In this document: in pieces, positions 45,631 to 54,727 of the stretch
How the letters are laid out: each line of letters opens with the position of its first letter
How positions within the stretch are numbered: position 1 is the stretch's first letter
Source: an uncultured Eubacterium sp.
Lineage (GTDB): Bacteria > Bacillota > Clostridia > Oscillospirales > Acutalibacteraceae
Assembly: GCA_944380635.1 (NCBI GenBank)
Contig: CALWID010000002.1
Span: forward strand, 1-64,000
DNA length: 64,000 nt
Direction: 5' to 3'
Notes under the pieces: model-generated
The model's database searches: none
Seen by the model: the letters and a program-made list of their open reading frames with translations, nothing else
What the model was told of the DNA's origin: nothing
Translations under genes and position numbers: made by a program

Positions 45631-46440
45631 ATGAAAGAAAGATATATTGATTACATTGATAAATCCCTGCCTGACAGACCCGGGGACTCTGTTCTTTATC
45701 AATTCAAAAGAAAAATACTTGACGAAATGACGGCTATGGACAGCACGGTGGAGGCGCGCGGGCTTAATGACAAAAAAGTACGCGAAGACCTGATTATAAG
45801 CGAATACCCTAATCTTGCTGGCAAATACGCCGTTTACTTTGACAAAAAAACTCAAAAACAGCGCTCAAAGCGAAATCTGATTGCAAACATAATAGGCTCT
45901 TTGGTATACATACTTGTGCTGCTGATAATATTTTTGGGCACGAGTTTTGTAACCCACCGCTGGGGCAGCACATGGGTAATTATGGTTGACGGAATACTGC
46001 TTTGGGCAGACTACCTGCTGCTGCTCGGAGTTGCAAAGATAACTTCAATGCGGCGCGCGTTTCATATTTTTGCAAGAATACTTTTGAGCATAGCGGTAAT
46101 GGTATTTGCCGTTGCGGTATTTTTGGTATGCATGGCAATTTTTCACCTGCCGCACAGTTGGCTTATAGTAATTGCCGGCATTGCCGCGATATTTGCAGCG
46201 GATAGTTTTTATGTTTTTGTAACAAGGCAAAAACTTGCCGTTATATTTTACCTGGCGTATATACCCGCTTTTATAACAATGATTTATATTATTTTGGGTG
46301 CGCTGAGCATTATTCCGTGGTCGCCCGGCTGGGTAATGATACCTCTTTCACTGCTGATTGACGCGGTAATAGCAGCCGCGCTTATAATACGCAACAAAAA
46401 GATTGCGCGGGAGGTGGCAAAACATTGGAACGAAGATTAA
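45631..46440 (+). CDS. Polytopic membrane protein with DUF1700-like N-terminal region
   Basis: 269 residues. The first 85 residues are soluble and helical, with KRKILDEMTAMDSTVEARG and REDLIISEYPNLAGKYA, similar in style to membrane-regulatory proteins that accompany PadR regulators. Six hydrophobic segments follow (from about residue 90). No PadR gene is present. Its 3' end overlaps the acyltransferase gene by 16 bases and the HAD gene follows, so it is the first member of an unexplained three-gene unit. Confidence 0.7.
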   Translation: MKERYIDYIDKSLPDRPGDSVLYQFKRKILDEMTAMDSTVEARGLNDKKVREDLIISEYPNLAGKYAVYFDKKTQKQRSKRNLIANIIGSLVYILVLLIIFLGTSFVTHRWGSTWVIMVDGILLWADYLLLLGVAKITSMRRAFHIFARILLSIAVMVFAVAVFLVCMAIFHLPHSWLIVIAGIAAIFAADSFYVFVTRQKLAVIFYLAYIPAFITMIYIILGALSIIPWSPGWVMIPLSLLIDAVIAAALIIRNKKIAREVAKHWNED

Positions 46441-47705
46441 ACGCTGAACTTTGGGATAAAATGCATTATCTGTTTCGTGATTTTAACGACAGAATGGTGC
46501 ATGTTGAACTGCGATATGATTTTGAAATAGACTTAGATGCGCTAAAAACTGTGCTTATATGCTTTTTTGAAAAAGCACCGGTGCTTCACTCTTCATTTAC
46601 GGATAATCATGTGCGCCCGTACTGGACGGTTAACGATTACACCGTTGATGAGATTCTGACGGTGAAAACCGTTTCCGCCGACGAACTTGACAGCGAGATA
46701 GATTCATTCCTTACGCAGTGCATTCCGCCGGAGGCAAAACTGCAAATGCAGGTTGCCGTATTTAACTGCGGCGGAAAATCCACCCTGTGCGTTGTTGAAA
46801 ACCATATGTGTATGGACGGCGGCGACTTTAAATACTTTATGAACGCGCTGTGCAAAAATTACAGCGATTATGTAAACAAAAAAGCAAGCCCCATAAACTT
46901 AAAAACGGGCACTCGTTCTTATGAATCCGTTTATGAGGATTTTTCACCCGCTGAAAAGCATATGGCAAAAAATCTTTTTCGCAACATAAACGCAAAAGAC
47001 GACCACGCTTTTCCCCTGACTCCGGATAATATCCGCGACCATTCATTCATAGCCCGCAGAACTTTGCCCGCGGAACTGTTTGACCCGATAAAATCAGCCG
47101 GTAAAGCGCACGGCGCAACAATAAACGATATGCTAACCGCGGCGTATTTTCACAGCGTTTATGAACTTGCGGGGTTTGACAGAAATGAATCCGTATCCAT
47201 TTCCTGCGCAATCGACCTGCGCCGGCATATAAAAGACAGTTCGGACACAGGCGTTACGAACCACACTGCGTGGATGCAGTGCAGAGTGCCGCGCTGCGGA
47301 AAAGACATTTTTGAAACTCTTAAATTCACAATAGAAAGTGTAAATCAGTTTAAAAGCGACCGCTTTATAGGTCTGCACGGATTGCCGCTGCTGTCATTAG
47401 GATACAAGATACTGCCGCAGGCGGCGTCTGAAGAAATAGTTAAAATAGGATATTCAAACCCGCTTATGGCGATGAGCAACATAGGCATACTTGATGTTAA
47501 AAAACTTGCGCTTGACGGCAATGAACCTACCGACGGATTTATGAGCGGCGCTGTAAAATACAAGCCCTATGCTCTGCTTTCCGTTACCACGCTTAGAAAA
47601 AACATTACTTTTTCAATGTGCGTGCGCGGCAACGACGATGACCGAAAAATTGTTGAGCGTTTCTTTGACCTGCTTGAAAAAAATATAAATCTGCTTATTA
47701 AATAA
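46425..47705 (+). CDS. CoA-dependent acyltransferase/condensation-domain-like protein
   Basis: 426 residues starting at a TTG (46425) with GGGAGGTGG upstream. It resembles the condensation-domain and wax-ester-synthase fold: VENHMCMDGGDFKYF near residue 128 has the HxxxDG active-site motif (the usual first His is Asn), and the later DMLTAAYFHSVYELAG and SCAIDLRRHI match the second-lobe pattern of alcohol acyltransferases. It lacks carrier-protein or adenylation domains, so a free-standing acyl transfer to an alcohol or lipid is likelier than peptide synthesis. Partners are a membrane protein before and a HAD phosphatase after. Confidence 0.72.
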   Translation: MERRLNAELWDKMHYLFRDFNDRMVHVELRYDFEIDLDALKTVLICFFEKAPVLHSSFTDNHVRPYWTVNDYTVDEILTVKTVSADELDSEIDSFLTQCIPPEAKLQMQVAVFNCGGKSTLCVVENHMCMDGGDFKYFMNALCKNYSDYVNKKASPINLKTGTRSYESVYEDFSPAEKHMAKNLFRNINAKDDHAFPLTPDNIRDHSFIARRTLPAELFDPIKSAGKAHGATINDMLTAAYFHSVYELAGFDRNESVSISCAIDLRRHIKDSSDTGVTNHTAWMQCRVPRCGKDIFETLKFTIESVNQFKSDRFIGLHGLPLLSLGYKILPQAASEEIVKIGYSNPLMAMSNIGILDVKKLALDGNEPTDGFMSGAVKYKPYALLSVTTLRKNITFSMCVRGNDDDRKIVERFFDLLEKNINLLIK

Positions 47706-47729
47706 ACGCTTGGTTACAGGGGGAAATAT

Positions 47730-48290
47730 ATGCGGGTGCTTGATTTTGACAACACTGTTTACAGCGGTGAAAGCGTGCTTGATTTTTATATTTTCAGCCT
47801 GCGGTACAACCCGAAAGCGGTAAAATTGTTATTTACCGTGCTGAAATACGCCCTTAGATACAAGGCGGGCAAAATGACTTTGGAAGAACTTGAAAAGGGC
47901 TGCGCCGCATATGCTCACGATTATATATGCTCTTTTTCAGAACCTGAAAAAATGGTGGTTTCATTTTGGAACAGCCATATGAAAAAAATTAAAAAATGGT
48001 ATACGCCGCAAAAAGACGATATAATTATGACAGCCTCTTTCAATGTGATTATGGACGAAGTTTGCAAAAGGCTGGGCGTTTCCCGCTGTGTGTGCTCTGT
48101 TATAAACAAGGATACGCTTGAGGTTGAATACCTGAATTTCAATAAAAATAAGAAAGAAAAATTTATCGAACTGTTCGGCGGCGCCGTGATAGACGAATTT
48201 TATACGGACAGTATCAGCGATATGCCGATGATTGAGATTGCAAAATCCGCATACCTTGTGCGCGGCAGCAAAATTAAAAGAATTAAATAA
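47730..48290 (+). CDS. HAD superfamily phosphatase-like protein
   Basis: 186 residues. HAD motif I at VLDFDNTVYSGESVLDF (DxDxT) at residue 3, Ser/Thr-containing motif II in IIMTASFNVIMDEV near 90, motif III lysines in NKNKKEKF and motif IV Asp in FYTDSISDMPMIE near 155. The helical cap between motif I and II is like the HAD-IB group (phosphoserine phosphatase type). The substrate may be a lipid or sugar phosphate in the pathway of the two upstream genes. CAGGGGGAA precedes the ATG. Confidence 0.82.
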   Translation: MRVLDFDNTVYSGESVLDFYIFSLRYNPKAVKLLFTVLKYALRYKAGKMTLEELEKGCAAYAHDYICSFSEPEKMVVSFWNSHMKKIKKWYTPQKDDIIMTASFNVIMDEVCKRLGVSRCVCSVINKDTLEVEYLNFNKNKKEKFIELFGGAVIDEFYTDSISDMPMIEIAKSAYLVRGSKIKRIK

Positions 48291-48315
48291 CGCATTTAAA
48301 GTAATTAACATAAAC

Positions 48316-48356
48316 AAACCGCCGTTTCGGAATAACCGAAGCGGCGGCGTTTTTAT
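48316..48356. terminator. Bidirectional terminator
   Basis: CCGCCGTTTCGG and CCGAAGCGGCGG form a 12-bp stem around AATAA, with CGTTTTTA on the plus strand. It separates the HAD gene from the convergent GPH gene. Confidence 0.82.
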
Positions 48357-48400
48357 TGATTAAGGTATTTTGCGTATTTCCAAAAACTTTTATAAAGGCG

Positions 48401-49870
48401 TTATTCGCCGATTGTGCCGGCGGCTTTTCTTCTTTCCTCAAGTTCGCGTGTGATACGCTCTTTCTTTTCACCCACAAGGTCATAAAAGAACATAGGAACG
48501 GTGCAAAGCAGCAGACTGATTGCAGGCACAATTGAAATCAGGCTGAACATACCCTGCCGCACGGCGTGGCTCATTTCCAGCGGATTGGCGGTTACATTAG
48601 CGCTGATAGAGGCAACATCAAGATTTACTATCATATACATAACAACGATAAATCCTGTTGCAAGCGCATTGCTGAACGAGGTTACAAAACTTTGGATTGC
48701 CTGCCCCGTGCCCGCAAGGCGAACGCCTGTTTTCCATTCCATATAATCAAGGCAATCGCCTATCATGGCAAAAGCGCATACATTTATCGCGCCGAGCGGT
48801 ATGCACGAAATAACAAAGAACGGCACGCACGCCCAAAAGTGTTCATAGCCGATAAAATAGATTATGAAACTTGAAACCGAGCCTAAAACCGAAGTGCTGA
48901 TTATAATTTGCTTATAACTGAATTTCTTAAACGCAAGAGGCATAACAAGCATGGTTATAAACATACCTGCCGCCGCGGCAACCTGAAACACCGTTGAAAC
49001 AAGGCTTATATTTGACTGAAGCGCCGCCTCGCGCTCCGCGCCGGAAAGAGCGGTTGGGTCTTTGCCGATATAAAACGCATACCTTGCCACATGAACGGCG
49101 CCAGCCTGATAAAGATAACGCGCGGCGGAAAGAATGCCCATAAGCGCCGTTAAAATCAGCGGCTTACAACTTAAAATAATTCTAAGCACGCCTTTTTCGC
49201 CTTTCTGTTTCTTTGGCGGGGGCGGTATCTTTACACGCTCTTTGGTTTTGAAATAGACGGGAACAAACAGAATATTGCCCACAATGGCGCAAAACAGAGT
49301 AATGGTCATATACTTTGTTTCTTCAAGTTGTGTGCCGCTTAGTCCGAAACTTGGCAGAATGAACCCGAGCAGCATAAAAAACGCCATAGGAATAGCGGAG
49401 CCTACTCCGTTTGAAGTTCTGGCTTTGCTGATTATAGCGCCGCGCTCATCAGGATTCGGAGTCATAAGATTAGGCAGACTCCAAAACGGCACATCGCTGA
49501 CGGAATATACCGTTGACCACAAAAGATAAGTTATTACTGCATACGCCATAAGCGCTCCGCCGGAAAGATTCGGAGAATAAAACAGCAGCACGGTAAGCAC
49601 CGCAATGGGTATCGGCGTATAAATAATATAACTTTTGAGTTTGCCGTGTTTTGGGTTAGCCCTGTCCATATAATATCCCAAAATGGGGTCGATTGAAGCA
49701 TCCCAAATTCTGGCAAGAAGCACCAGCAGCAAAACGAATAAAGGGGTAAGTTTAAGCACATTCAGGTAAAAATCCGATATGTAAGAACTCATTATGGCAT
49801 AAACCATACCCTGCCCGAGCGCGCCTACGGCGTACGCCATCCACTCTTTGGTGGGCACATAATTTTTCAT
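48401..49870 (-). CDS. GPH family (MelB-like) sugar:cation symporter
   Basis: 489 residues, about 12 membrane segments. The MelB signature is recognisable as ARIWDASIDPILGYYMDRANPKHGKLK near residue 48 (split) and the second-half DCLDYMEWKTGVRLAGTGQA near residue 365. Likely Na+/H+-coupled glycoside or uronide import. The metallophosphoesterase gene is 42 bases upstream on the same strand, so it may be co-transcribed. AAGGGAG precedes the ATG. Confidence 0.92.
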   Translation of the reverse strand: MKNYVPTKEWMAYAVGALGQGMVYAIMSSYISDFYLNVLKLTPLFVLLLVLLARIWDASIDPILGYYMDRANPKHGKLKSYIIYTPIPIAVLTVLLFYSPNLSGGALMAYAVITYLLWSTVYSVSDVPFWSLPNLMTPNPDERGAIISKARTSNGVGSAIPMAFFMLLGFILPSFGLSGTQLEETKYMTITLFCAIVGNILFVPVYFKTKERVKIPPPPKKQKGEKGVLRIILSCKPLILTALMGILSAARYLYQAGAVHVARYAFYIGKDPTALSGAEREAALQSNISLVSTVFQVAAAAGMFITMLVMPLAFKKFSYKQIIISTSVLGSVSSFIIYFIGYEHFWACVPFFVISCIPLGAINVCAFAMIGDCLDYMEWKTGVRLAGTGQAIQSFVTSFSNALATGFIVVMYMIVNLDVASISANVTANPLEMSHAVRQGMFSLISIVPAISLLLCTVPMFFYDLVGEKKERITRELEERRKAAGTIGE

Positions 49871-49912
49871 AAATTTTCTCCCTTAAAATTAAAAAATTAT
49901 ATTTAAAAATTT

Positions 49913-51295
49913 TTAAACCTGATAATTGATTACCGCGTTATTGCTGTCTATTCCGTTTGCGTTATAAAGAATATCACAAAGCACGGGGCGGATAATTTCC
50001 CTGTATTTCAACTTTATATCCTTCTGCGGAATAAGCCCCGCGGCTTTATCCGCAAGCGCCATAAATGAATCGTATTCGGCGCTGCCGGGGGCAAAATTGC
50101 GCGTGCCGCCGTAAACATTATTTACAAGCGTTACAAAGAAATCACAAAGGCGCACATCATACATTCTCGGCGCTATTTTATTTAGAACAAAAAGCAGCCT
50201 GCCCGCTTTTTTAAAAGTAAGTTTTTGCAGCGCCTTGCCCGCAAGATTTATGGGCAGTTTTAATTTTTCGGACTGCTCTTTTTTAAGGCTGAAACTTTCG
50301 CCGAGTTCGCAAAAGCGGTCTATATCATTGGCGGCGGAATAGAAAATATCATTAAGCATATAATCAAAATGCTCTTTAAGATAAGTCATATATGGCTTGC
50401 ATTTTAAATCATAATTTATATTCTGCGGGTGCAGAGTTTTAATATCAAGCGTGTCGCCGCTAAGCGTCATTTTGCGTATAGGGCTGGGATAGGCCGTAAG
50501 GCAGCCTGTATTTATCTCATAAAGCCTGCTGCCCGAGGGGCTGTCATAATAATTTATATTCTGCATATGAGTGTGCCCCGTAAACAGAAAGCGAATACCG
50601 CTGTCCGCAAGAAAAGCGGCAACTTTATCACAATCATCAATCATCTCGTGCGGGCTGAACAGGCGGTAAAATTTTACCGGTGAAAGCAGCGGATGATGGC
50701 ATACGCAAAGCATTTCATCCCCTGCCGCTTTTGAATCATCAATGCACTGCTTTGCCCATTCAATCTGAGCAGAGGAAAATCCGTAACTTTCAGAACCCCA
50801 GCCGTCCCTGTCATCATTAAGCATAAGCAGGCGGTAGCCGTCCTGTAGCCTGGCACAGTAAGAGCCTGTTTCTTTATGTATGCTGACGGCTTCGCTTAAA
50901 CCGAAATCGTAATAAATATCAAACAACTGCTCTTTTGAGGCGCACTCAACTATATATTCACCCTTTTCCGGGCTGTAGCCTTTAGGGTCCGGGCGTATAT
51001 CGTGGGACGCGGTTATAAGAAATATCCTCTTCCCCGCCGCTTTAAGTTTTTTTAGTTTTTGAGCAAGTGAAATATGCCCGGCAAGTTCGCCGTCGCACAC
51101 AACATCGCCGGTAATAAGCACTATTTCGGTATCCTTATCACGCGCAATCGTATCAAAAGCGGCGTCAACAACAGCCTCGCTTTCAGCAACACAGCGCTGG
51201 TCATAAAGCGCGCGCTTTTCCCATTCCCTGCCGCTTGAACGCAGTATTCTTGCAGGATAGTAATGCAGATCTGTTATCTGATAAAACCTTAACAA
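49913..51295 (-). CDS. Calcineurin-like metallophosphoesterase
   Basis: 460 residues starting at a TTG (51295) with AGGAGGTG eight bases before. Metal motifs: FYQITDLHYYP (DxH) at residue 4, VLITGDVVCDGE (GD) near 60, CVCHHPLLSP near 200 and FTGHTHMQNINYY (GHxH) near 238. The third motif, normally GNH(D/E), reads TASHDI, with Ser for the metal-binding Asn. About 180 C-terminal residues are helical. No signal peptide is visible. Substrate unknown; cyclic-nucleotide or phospholipid esterase are family options. Confidence 0.85.
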   Translation of the reverse strand: MLRFYQITDLHYYPARILRSSGREWEKRALYDQRCVAESEAVVDAAFDTIARDKDTEIVLITGDVVCDGELAGHISLAQKLKKLKAAGKRIFLITASHDIRPDPKGYSPEKGEYIVECASKEQLFDIYYDFGLSEAVSIHKETGSYCARLQDGYRLLMLNDDRDGWGSESYGFSSAQIEWAKQCIDDSKAAGDEMLCVCHHPLLSPVKFYRLFSPHEMIDDCDKVAAFLADSGIRFLFTGHTHMQNINYYDSPSGSRLYEINTGCLTAYPSPIRKMTLSGDTLDIKTLHPQNINYDLKCKPYMTYLKEHFDYMLNDIFYSAANDIDRFCELGESFSLKKEQSEKLKLPINLAGKALQKLTFKKAGRLLFVLNKIAPRMYDVRLCDFFVTLVNNVYGGTRNFAPGSAEYDSFMALADKAAGLIPQKDIKLKYREIIRPVLCDILYNANGIDSNNAVINYQV

Positions 51296-51436
51296 GGCAA
51301 TACACCTCCTATTCTATTATAAATCGTTTTGTCAAATTTACAACATAATTTTGCTGAGCATAAGTAAAATTAAAAAAAGCAATAAAAAAACGGGGCGGTT
51401 CAGTTGCCCTCCGCCCCGAAAATTTTCTTTTTGTTT

Positions 51437-53455
51437 TTATTTTCTCTTTTTCTTTTTAGGTTTATAGCGCAGCGCGCGCAGTGCGTTTGCAACCGCTATA
51501 AGGCTAACGCCAACATCGCCGAATACGGCAAGCCACATTGCGTTTTCATCAAGCAGACCTATTGCGGTTACAATTATAATAAGCGCCTTAATGCCTATGC
51601 TGAACACAATATTTTCGAGCGCTATATTCATAGTTTTGCGCGCAATACGGCGGGCAACGGGGATTTTAGAAAGGCTGTCCCCCATAATTACAACATCAGC
51701 CGCCTCAATGGCAACATCAGAGCCGATACCGCCCATAGCCACGCCTATATCCGCCTGGGCAAGCACGGGAGCGTCATTAATGCCGTCGCCCGTATAGAGA
51801 ACAATATCTTCATTGCCCTCTTTGATTTTCTTTACCTTTTCCACCTTTTCATTCGGCAGAAGTTTGGAATAATATTCATTTATGCCTGCCTTTTTGGCAA
51901 TATCCGCGGCAATATTCGTCTTATCGCCCGTAAGCATAACCGTCTTTTTAACGCCCAAATCATAAAGTTCGGATATAGCGTCTTTACTGTCCGTTTTAAT
52001 AACATCCGCAAACACAATATCGCCGAGAAACTCATCATCGCTGCAAAGGTAAATCGCCGTGCCGATAAGTTTTGTTTCCCTGAAATCAACACCTGCTTTT
52101 TTCATAAGTTTTTCATTGCCGGCGTAATACCTTTTGCCGTTTATAACTGCGGAAACGCCCATACCCGCGTAGTTTTTCGCGTCTGTAACATTAAGGCCGT
52201 CCGCAAACTGACCGAACGCAAGGCTAACGGATTTTGCTATCGGGTGGGTGGAATATTTTTCACATGCCGCAATAAGCCCCAAAAGTTCACGGTGCTCTTT
52301 TTTATTTTCACAGTGGCAGTTTACACATTCGCAGTTTACAAATTCAAATTTGCCGCTTGTGATAGTGCCTGTTTTATCAAACACGGCAACATCAAACTTT
52401 GCAAGCATTTCAAGATAGTTGCTGCCCTTTATAAGAACGCCCTGCTTTGAACTTGCGCCGAGGCCGCCGAAAAAACTAAGCGGAATTGAAATTACAATGG
52501 CACACGGGCAGGATACAACAAGCGCCGAAAGACCCCTGTATGCCCAGTCTTTCCATTCCCCGCCGAAAAACAGCGGCGGCACTACAATTATAAGCAGCGC
52601 AATAAGGCACACAATGGGAGTATATACCTTTGCAAAGCGGCTTATGAATTTTTCCGCATGGCTTTTTTTGGAATCCGCATCCTCTATCATAGAAAGTATG
52701 CGGGAAACGGTTGAGTCCTTAAACTCTTTTGTTGCTTTAATCTTAAGCATACCGTCTATATTGATTGAGCCGGACAGTATCTCGTCCCCCGCGCTGAGGG
52801 AAACGGGTATGCTTTCGCCCGTAAGCGCCGCCATATCAATCTCCGCGCTGCCGGACTCAATAACGCCGTCAAGTTCTATCTTTTCACCGGGATTTACAAC
52901 AAATATTTCACCCGCGCTGATATTTTCCGGCTCTTCGTCAACAAGTTTGCCGTTTCGCTCAACATGCACTTTCTGCGGAGCGGACTGTATCATCTCCGTA
53001 ATGGATTTACGGCTCTTGCCGACGGCAATATCCTGTAAAAATTCGCCTATTGTATACAGAATTACAACGGCGCAGCCCTCTGCGTATTCGCCTATTATGA
53101 ACGCGCCTATTGAGGCTATTGTCATCAGGAAATTCTCGTTAAAAATATTGCCGTGAAAAACGCCTTCTACCGCCTCTTTTACGATATTCAAACCAACAAT
53201 AATATATGAAACCGCAAAAACTATAAGCGGCACATAAAAAGGCAGCGCGGCAAATTCATTAATAATGTAACCCGCTATAAAAAACGCAATGCCGAACACC
53301 ATTTTAAGGGCAAACGCCTTTTTATTTACTTCTCCGCCGTGCTCATGGCCGCAGGAACAGCCGTCGCCGTGCTCATGGCCGCAGGAGCAGGCAGAGCCGT
53401 CTGCGTGATTATGTTTGTGCTCATCATCATGAGCGTGATTATGCTTTTCAGTCAT
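51437..53455 (-). CDS. Heavy-metal (Zn/Cd-type) P1B-ATPase
   Basis: 672 residues. In place of an HMA domain the N-terminus (1-42) is a His/Cys-rich metal-binding tail with tandem CSCGHEHG units. Transport core: TM helices, TGESIPV, the CPC membrane motif in SCPCAIVISIPLSFF, the phosphorylation site VFDKTGTITSG near residue 355, HPIAKS, and MLTGDKTNIA/YTGDGINDAPVLAQAD. This is the ZntA/CadA class that exports Zn2+, Cd2+ or Pb2+. AGGAGG precedes the ATG. It follows the ArsR gene and its metal-controlled promoter. Confidence 0.94.
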   Translation of the reverse strand: MTEKHNHAHDDEHKHNHADGSACSCGHEHGDGCSCGHEHGGEVNKKAFALKMVFGIAFFIAGYIINEFAALPFYVPLIVFAVSYIIVGLNIVKEAVEGVFHGNIFNENFLMTIASIGAFIIGEYAEGCAVVILYTIGEFLQDIAVGKSRKSITEMIQSAPQKVHVERNGKLVDEEPENISAGEIFVVNPGEKIELDGVIESGSAEIDMAALTGESIPVSLSAGDEILSGSINIDGMLKIKATKEFKDSTVSRILSMIEDADSKKSHAEKFISRFAKVYTPIVCLIALLIIVVPPLFFGGEWKDWAYRGLSALVVSCPCAIVISIPLSFFGGLGASSKQGVLIKGSNYLEMLAKFDVAVFDKTGTITSGKFEFVNCECVNCHCENKKEHRELLGLIAACEKYSTHPIAKSVSLAFGQFADGLNVTDAKNYAGMGVSAVINGKRYYAGNEKLMKKAGVDFRETKLIGTAIYLCSDDEFLGDIVFADVIKTDSKDAISELYDLGVKKTVMLTGDKTNIAADIAKKAGINEYYSKLLPNEKVEKVKKIKEGNEDIVLYTGDGINDAPVLAQADIGVAMGGIGSDVAIEAADVVIMGDSLSKIPVARRIARKTMNIALENIVFSIGIKALIIIVTAIGLLDENAMWLAVFGDVGVSLIAVANALRALRYKPKKKKRK

Positions 53456-53464
53456 AATTTCCTC

Positions 53465-53749
53465 CTATTCCTCGATATGTTCAATACCGCAGTTAATAAT
53501 TGTTTTTACATGTTCATCAGAAAGGGAATAAACCATCTGTTTTCCGTCCCTTTTATACTTAACAAGATGATTTTGCTTTAAAATGCGCAGTTGGTGCGAA
53601 ACCGCTGTTTGCGAAACGCCCGTGGCGGAAGTTATTTCCGTTACATTCAGTTCCTTATCAAACAACGAGCACATTATCTTAAGCCTTGTTGAATCCGAAA
53701 AAATTTTAAAAACATCCGCAAGGTCATAAAGCATTTCCTCGTCAAGCAT
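53465..53749 (-). CDS. ArsR/SmtB family metal-sensing repressor
   Basis: 94 residues. Winged helix with FSDSTRLKIMCSLFDKELNVTEIT and VSQTAVSHQLRILKQNHLVKYKRDGKQMVYSL (split). His and acidic residues in the last helix (DEHVKTIINCGIEHIEE) fit the alpha-5 metal site of Zn/Cd sensors such as CzrA/SmtB; the alpha-3 cysteines of ArsR are replaced. It should repress its own operon with the P-type ATPase until metal binds. Operator is at 53807-53826. Confidence 0.93.
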   Translation of the reverse strand: MLDEEMLYDLADVFKIFSDSTRLKIMCSLFDKELNVTEITSATGVSQTAVSHQLRILKQNHLVKYKRDGKQMVYSLSDEHVKTIINCGIEHIEE

Positions 53750-53806
53750 ACGAACACCTCCTGTTTTTAATTGAGCAGATAACCAAAACAGTTGTTCACG
53801 CTATTT

Positions 53807-53859
53807 ATATGAATATCTGTTCATATGTTCATTATATTATGGCGTATACGGTTTGTCAA
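53807..53859 (-). promoter_or_regulatory. Promoter and ArsR-type operator of the metal-export operon
   Basis: Minus strand: TTGACA (53854-53859), 17-base spacer, TATAAT (53831-53836). Just downstream lies the perfect inverted repeat ATATGAA-6-TTCATAT (53807-53826), typical of SmtB/ArsR operators, which a bound repressor would use to block the promoter. From 53860 to 53997 I see nothing. Confidence 0.85.
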
Positions 53860-53997
53860 CAGTTTTTAATAAAAAATTTTGCAGATATTAAATTTATGCT
53901 TAAAAACCGAGGATTAAATCGGAGGAAAGCGGGCAAATCAAGCGCCTTTCAAAAAATGTGATAAAATATTATAATTTTAATTTGCCTGATTTCAGAC

Positions 53998-54044
53998 ACG
54001 CAAAAAGCACACCTTTCATAAAATGGAAAAGGTGTGCTTAGCAA
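53998..54044 (-). terminator. Terminator downstream of the sigma-like gene
   Basis: AAGCACACCTTT and AAAGGTGTGCTT form a 12-bp stem; TTTTTG follows on the minus strand. The 54045-54121 stretch is GC-rich and holds nothing I recognise. Confidence 0.7.
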
Positions 54045-54121
54045 TCGTTTGGCGCGGTGGGCTGTCCCCGTGAAGAGCCGCGCTGTATTCGGTTGATTAT
54101 ATAACGGGCAGGGCGGCGCCG

Positions 54122-54451
54122 TTACCCAAGGTATTTAAGCCAAGAGGCGTTTGCCCTGCTCAGCGCACTTTTGCAGTAATAAAGTCTGTTTGAAAGAGTG
54201 CTGACAGCGCTTTTCAGGTGGCGGCTGACGGTTGGCTGGGAAAGATTAAGTTCATCCGCTATTTCCTGTTGGGACATAAGCCGCCCGAAACGCAGTTCAA
54301 GGCACCTGCGCTGTTTTTCGGTTAATTCGCGCTGTATCACCTGCGGCATAACCGCTTTTAAAGCGCTTATTGTTGCCTTATTACAGTTAAATCCTTTTTC
54401 GTCTGTTTCGCAGTCTGCAATAAAGCAATCCAAAAATTGCCTTTTATTCAT
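54122..54451 (-). CDS. Sigma-70 region 4-like DNA-binding protein
   Basis: 109 residues. The second half is a region-4-type helix-turn-helix: LTEKQRRCLELRFGRLMSQQEIADELNLSQPTVSRHLKSAVSTL (split; residues about 43-86). There is no region 2, so it cannot be a full sigma factor; such sigma-like proteins occur in phage and integrative elements of Clostridia. Its ATG shares one base with the stop of the preceding gene (TAATG). Promoter at 54728-54756 with a LexA-type box. Confidence 0.78.
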   Translation of the reverse strand: MNKRQFLDCFIADCETDEKGFNCNKATISALKAVMPQVIQRELTEKQRRCLELRFGRLMSQQEIADELNLSQPTVSRHLKSAVSTLSNRLYYCKSALSRANASWLKYLG

Positions 54452-54663
54452 TACTTTTCCTCCTCATTATCATAATAACCGGAAAGCATTGTTGATATAA
54501 CTTTGCACTGGCTTGCCATATCATAATATATTTTAATTTTTCGCCGCAAGAGCACAAGATCTTCCCCCGTATAAACGCAAAGCAGCGGCCGCAGCCCTTT
54601 AATTTTTGCGTTTAACACACGGTATTGATTTTCATACTCTTCGGCAAGTTGAGTAACTGTCAT
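54451..54663 (-). CDS. Small helical protein, partner of the sigma-like gene
   Basis: 70 residues, largely helical (MTVTQLAEEYENQYRVLNAK..., LVLLRRKIKIYYDMASQCKVI), ending NEEEK. GGGAGG precedes the ATG. No recognised domain. It is translationally coupled to the sigma-like protein and could be its partner or an anti-factor; that is inference from linkage only. Confidence 0.65.
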   Translation of the reverse strand: MTVTQLAEEYENQYRVLNAKIKGLRPLLCVYTGEDLVLLRRKIKIYYDMASQCKVISTMLSGYYDNEEEK

Positions 54664-54727
54664 ACTGTTTTAACCTCCCGTTTATATTTAAAGCGTTGCA
54701 GGGGCGGCGTTCCGCTTTACATTTTTT

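Noticed and set aside
51404..52450. Plus-strand frame of 348 codons opposite the P-type ATPase
   Set aside because: It is antisense to conserved ATPase motifs; its composition is what a GC-skewed antisense frame gives.
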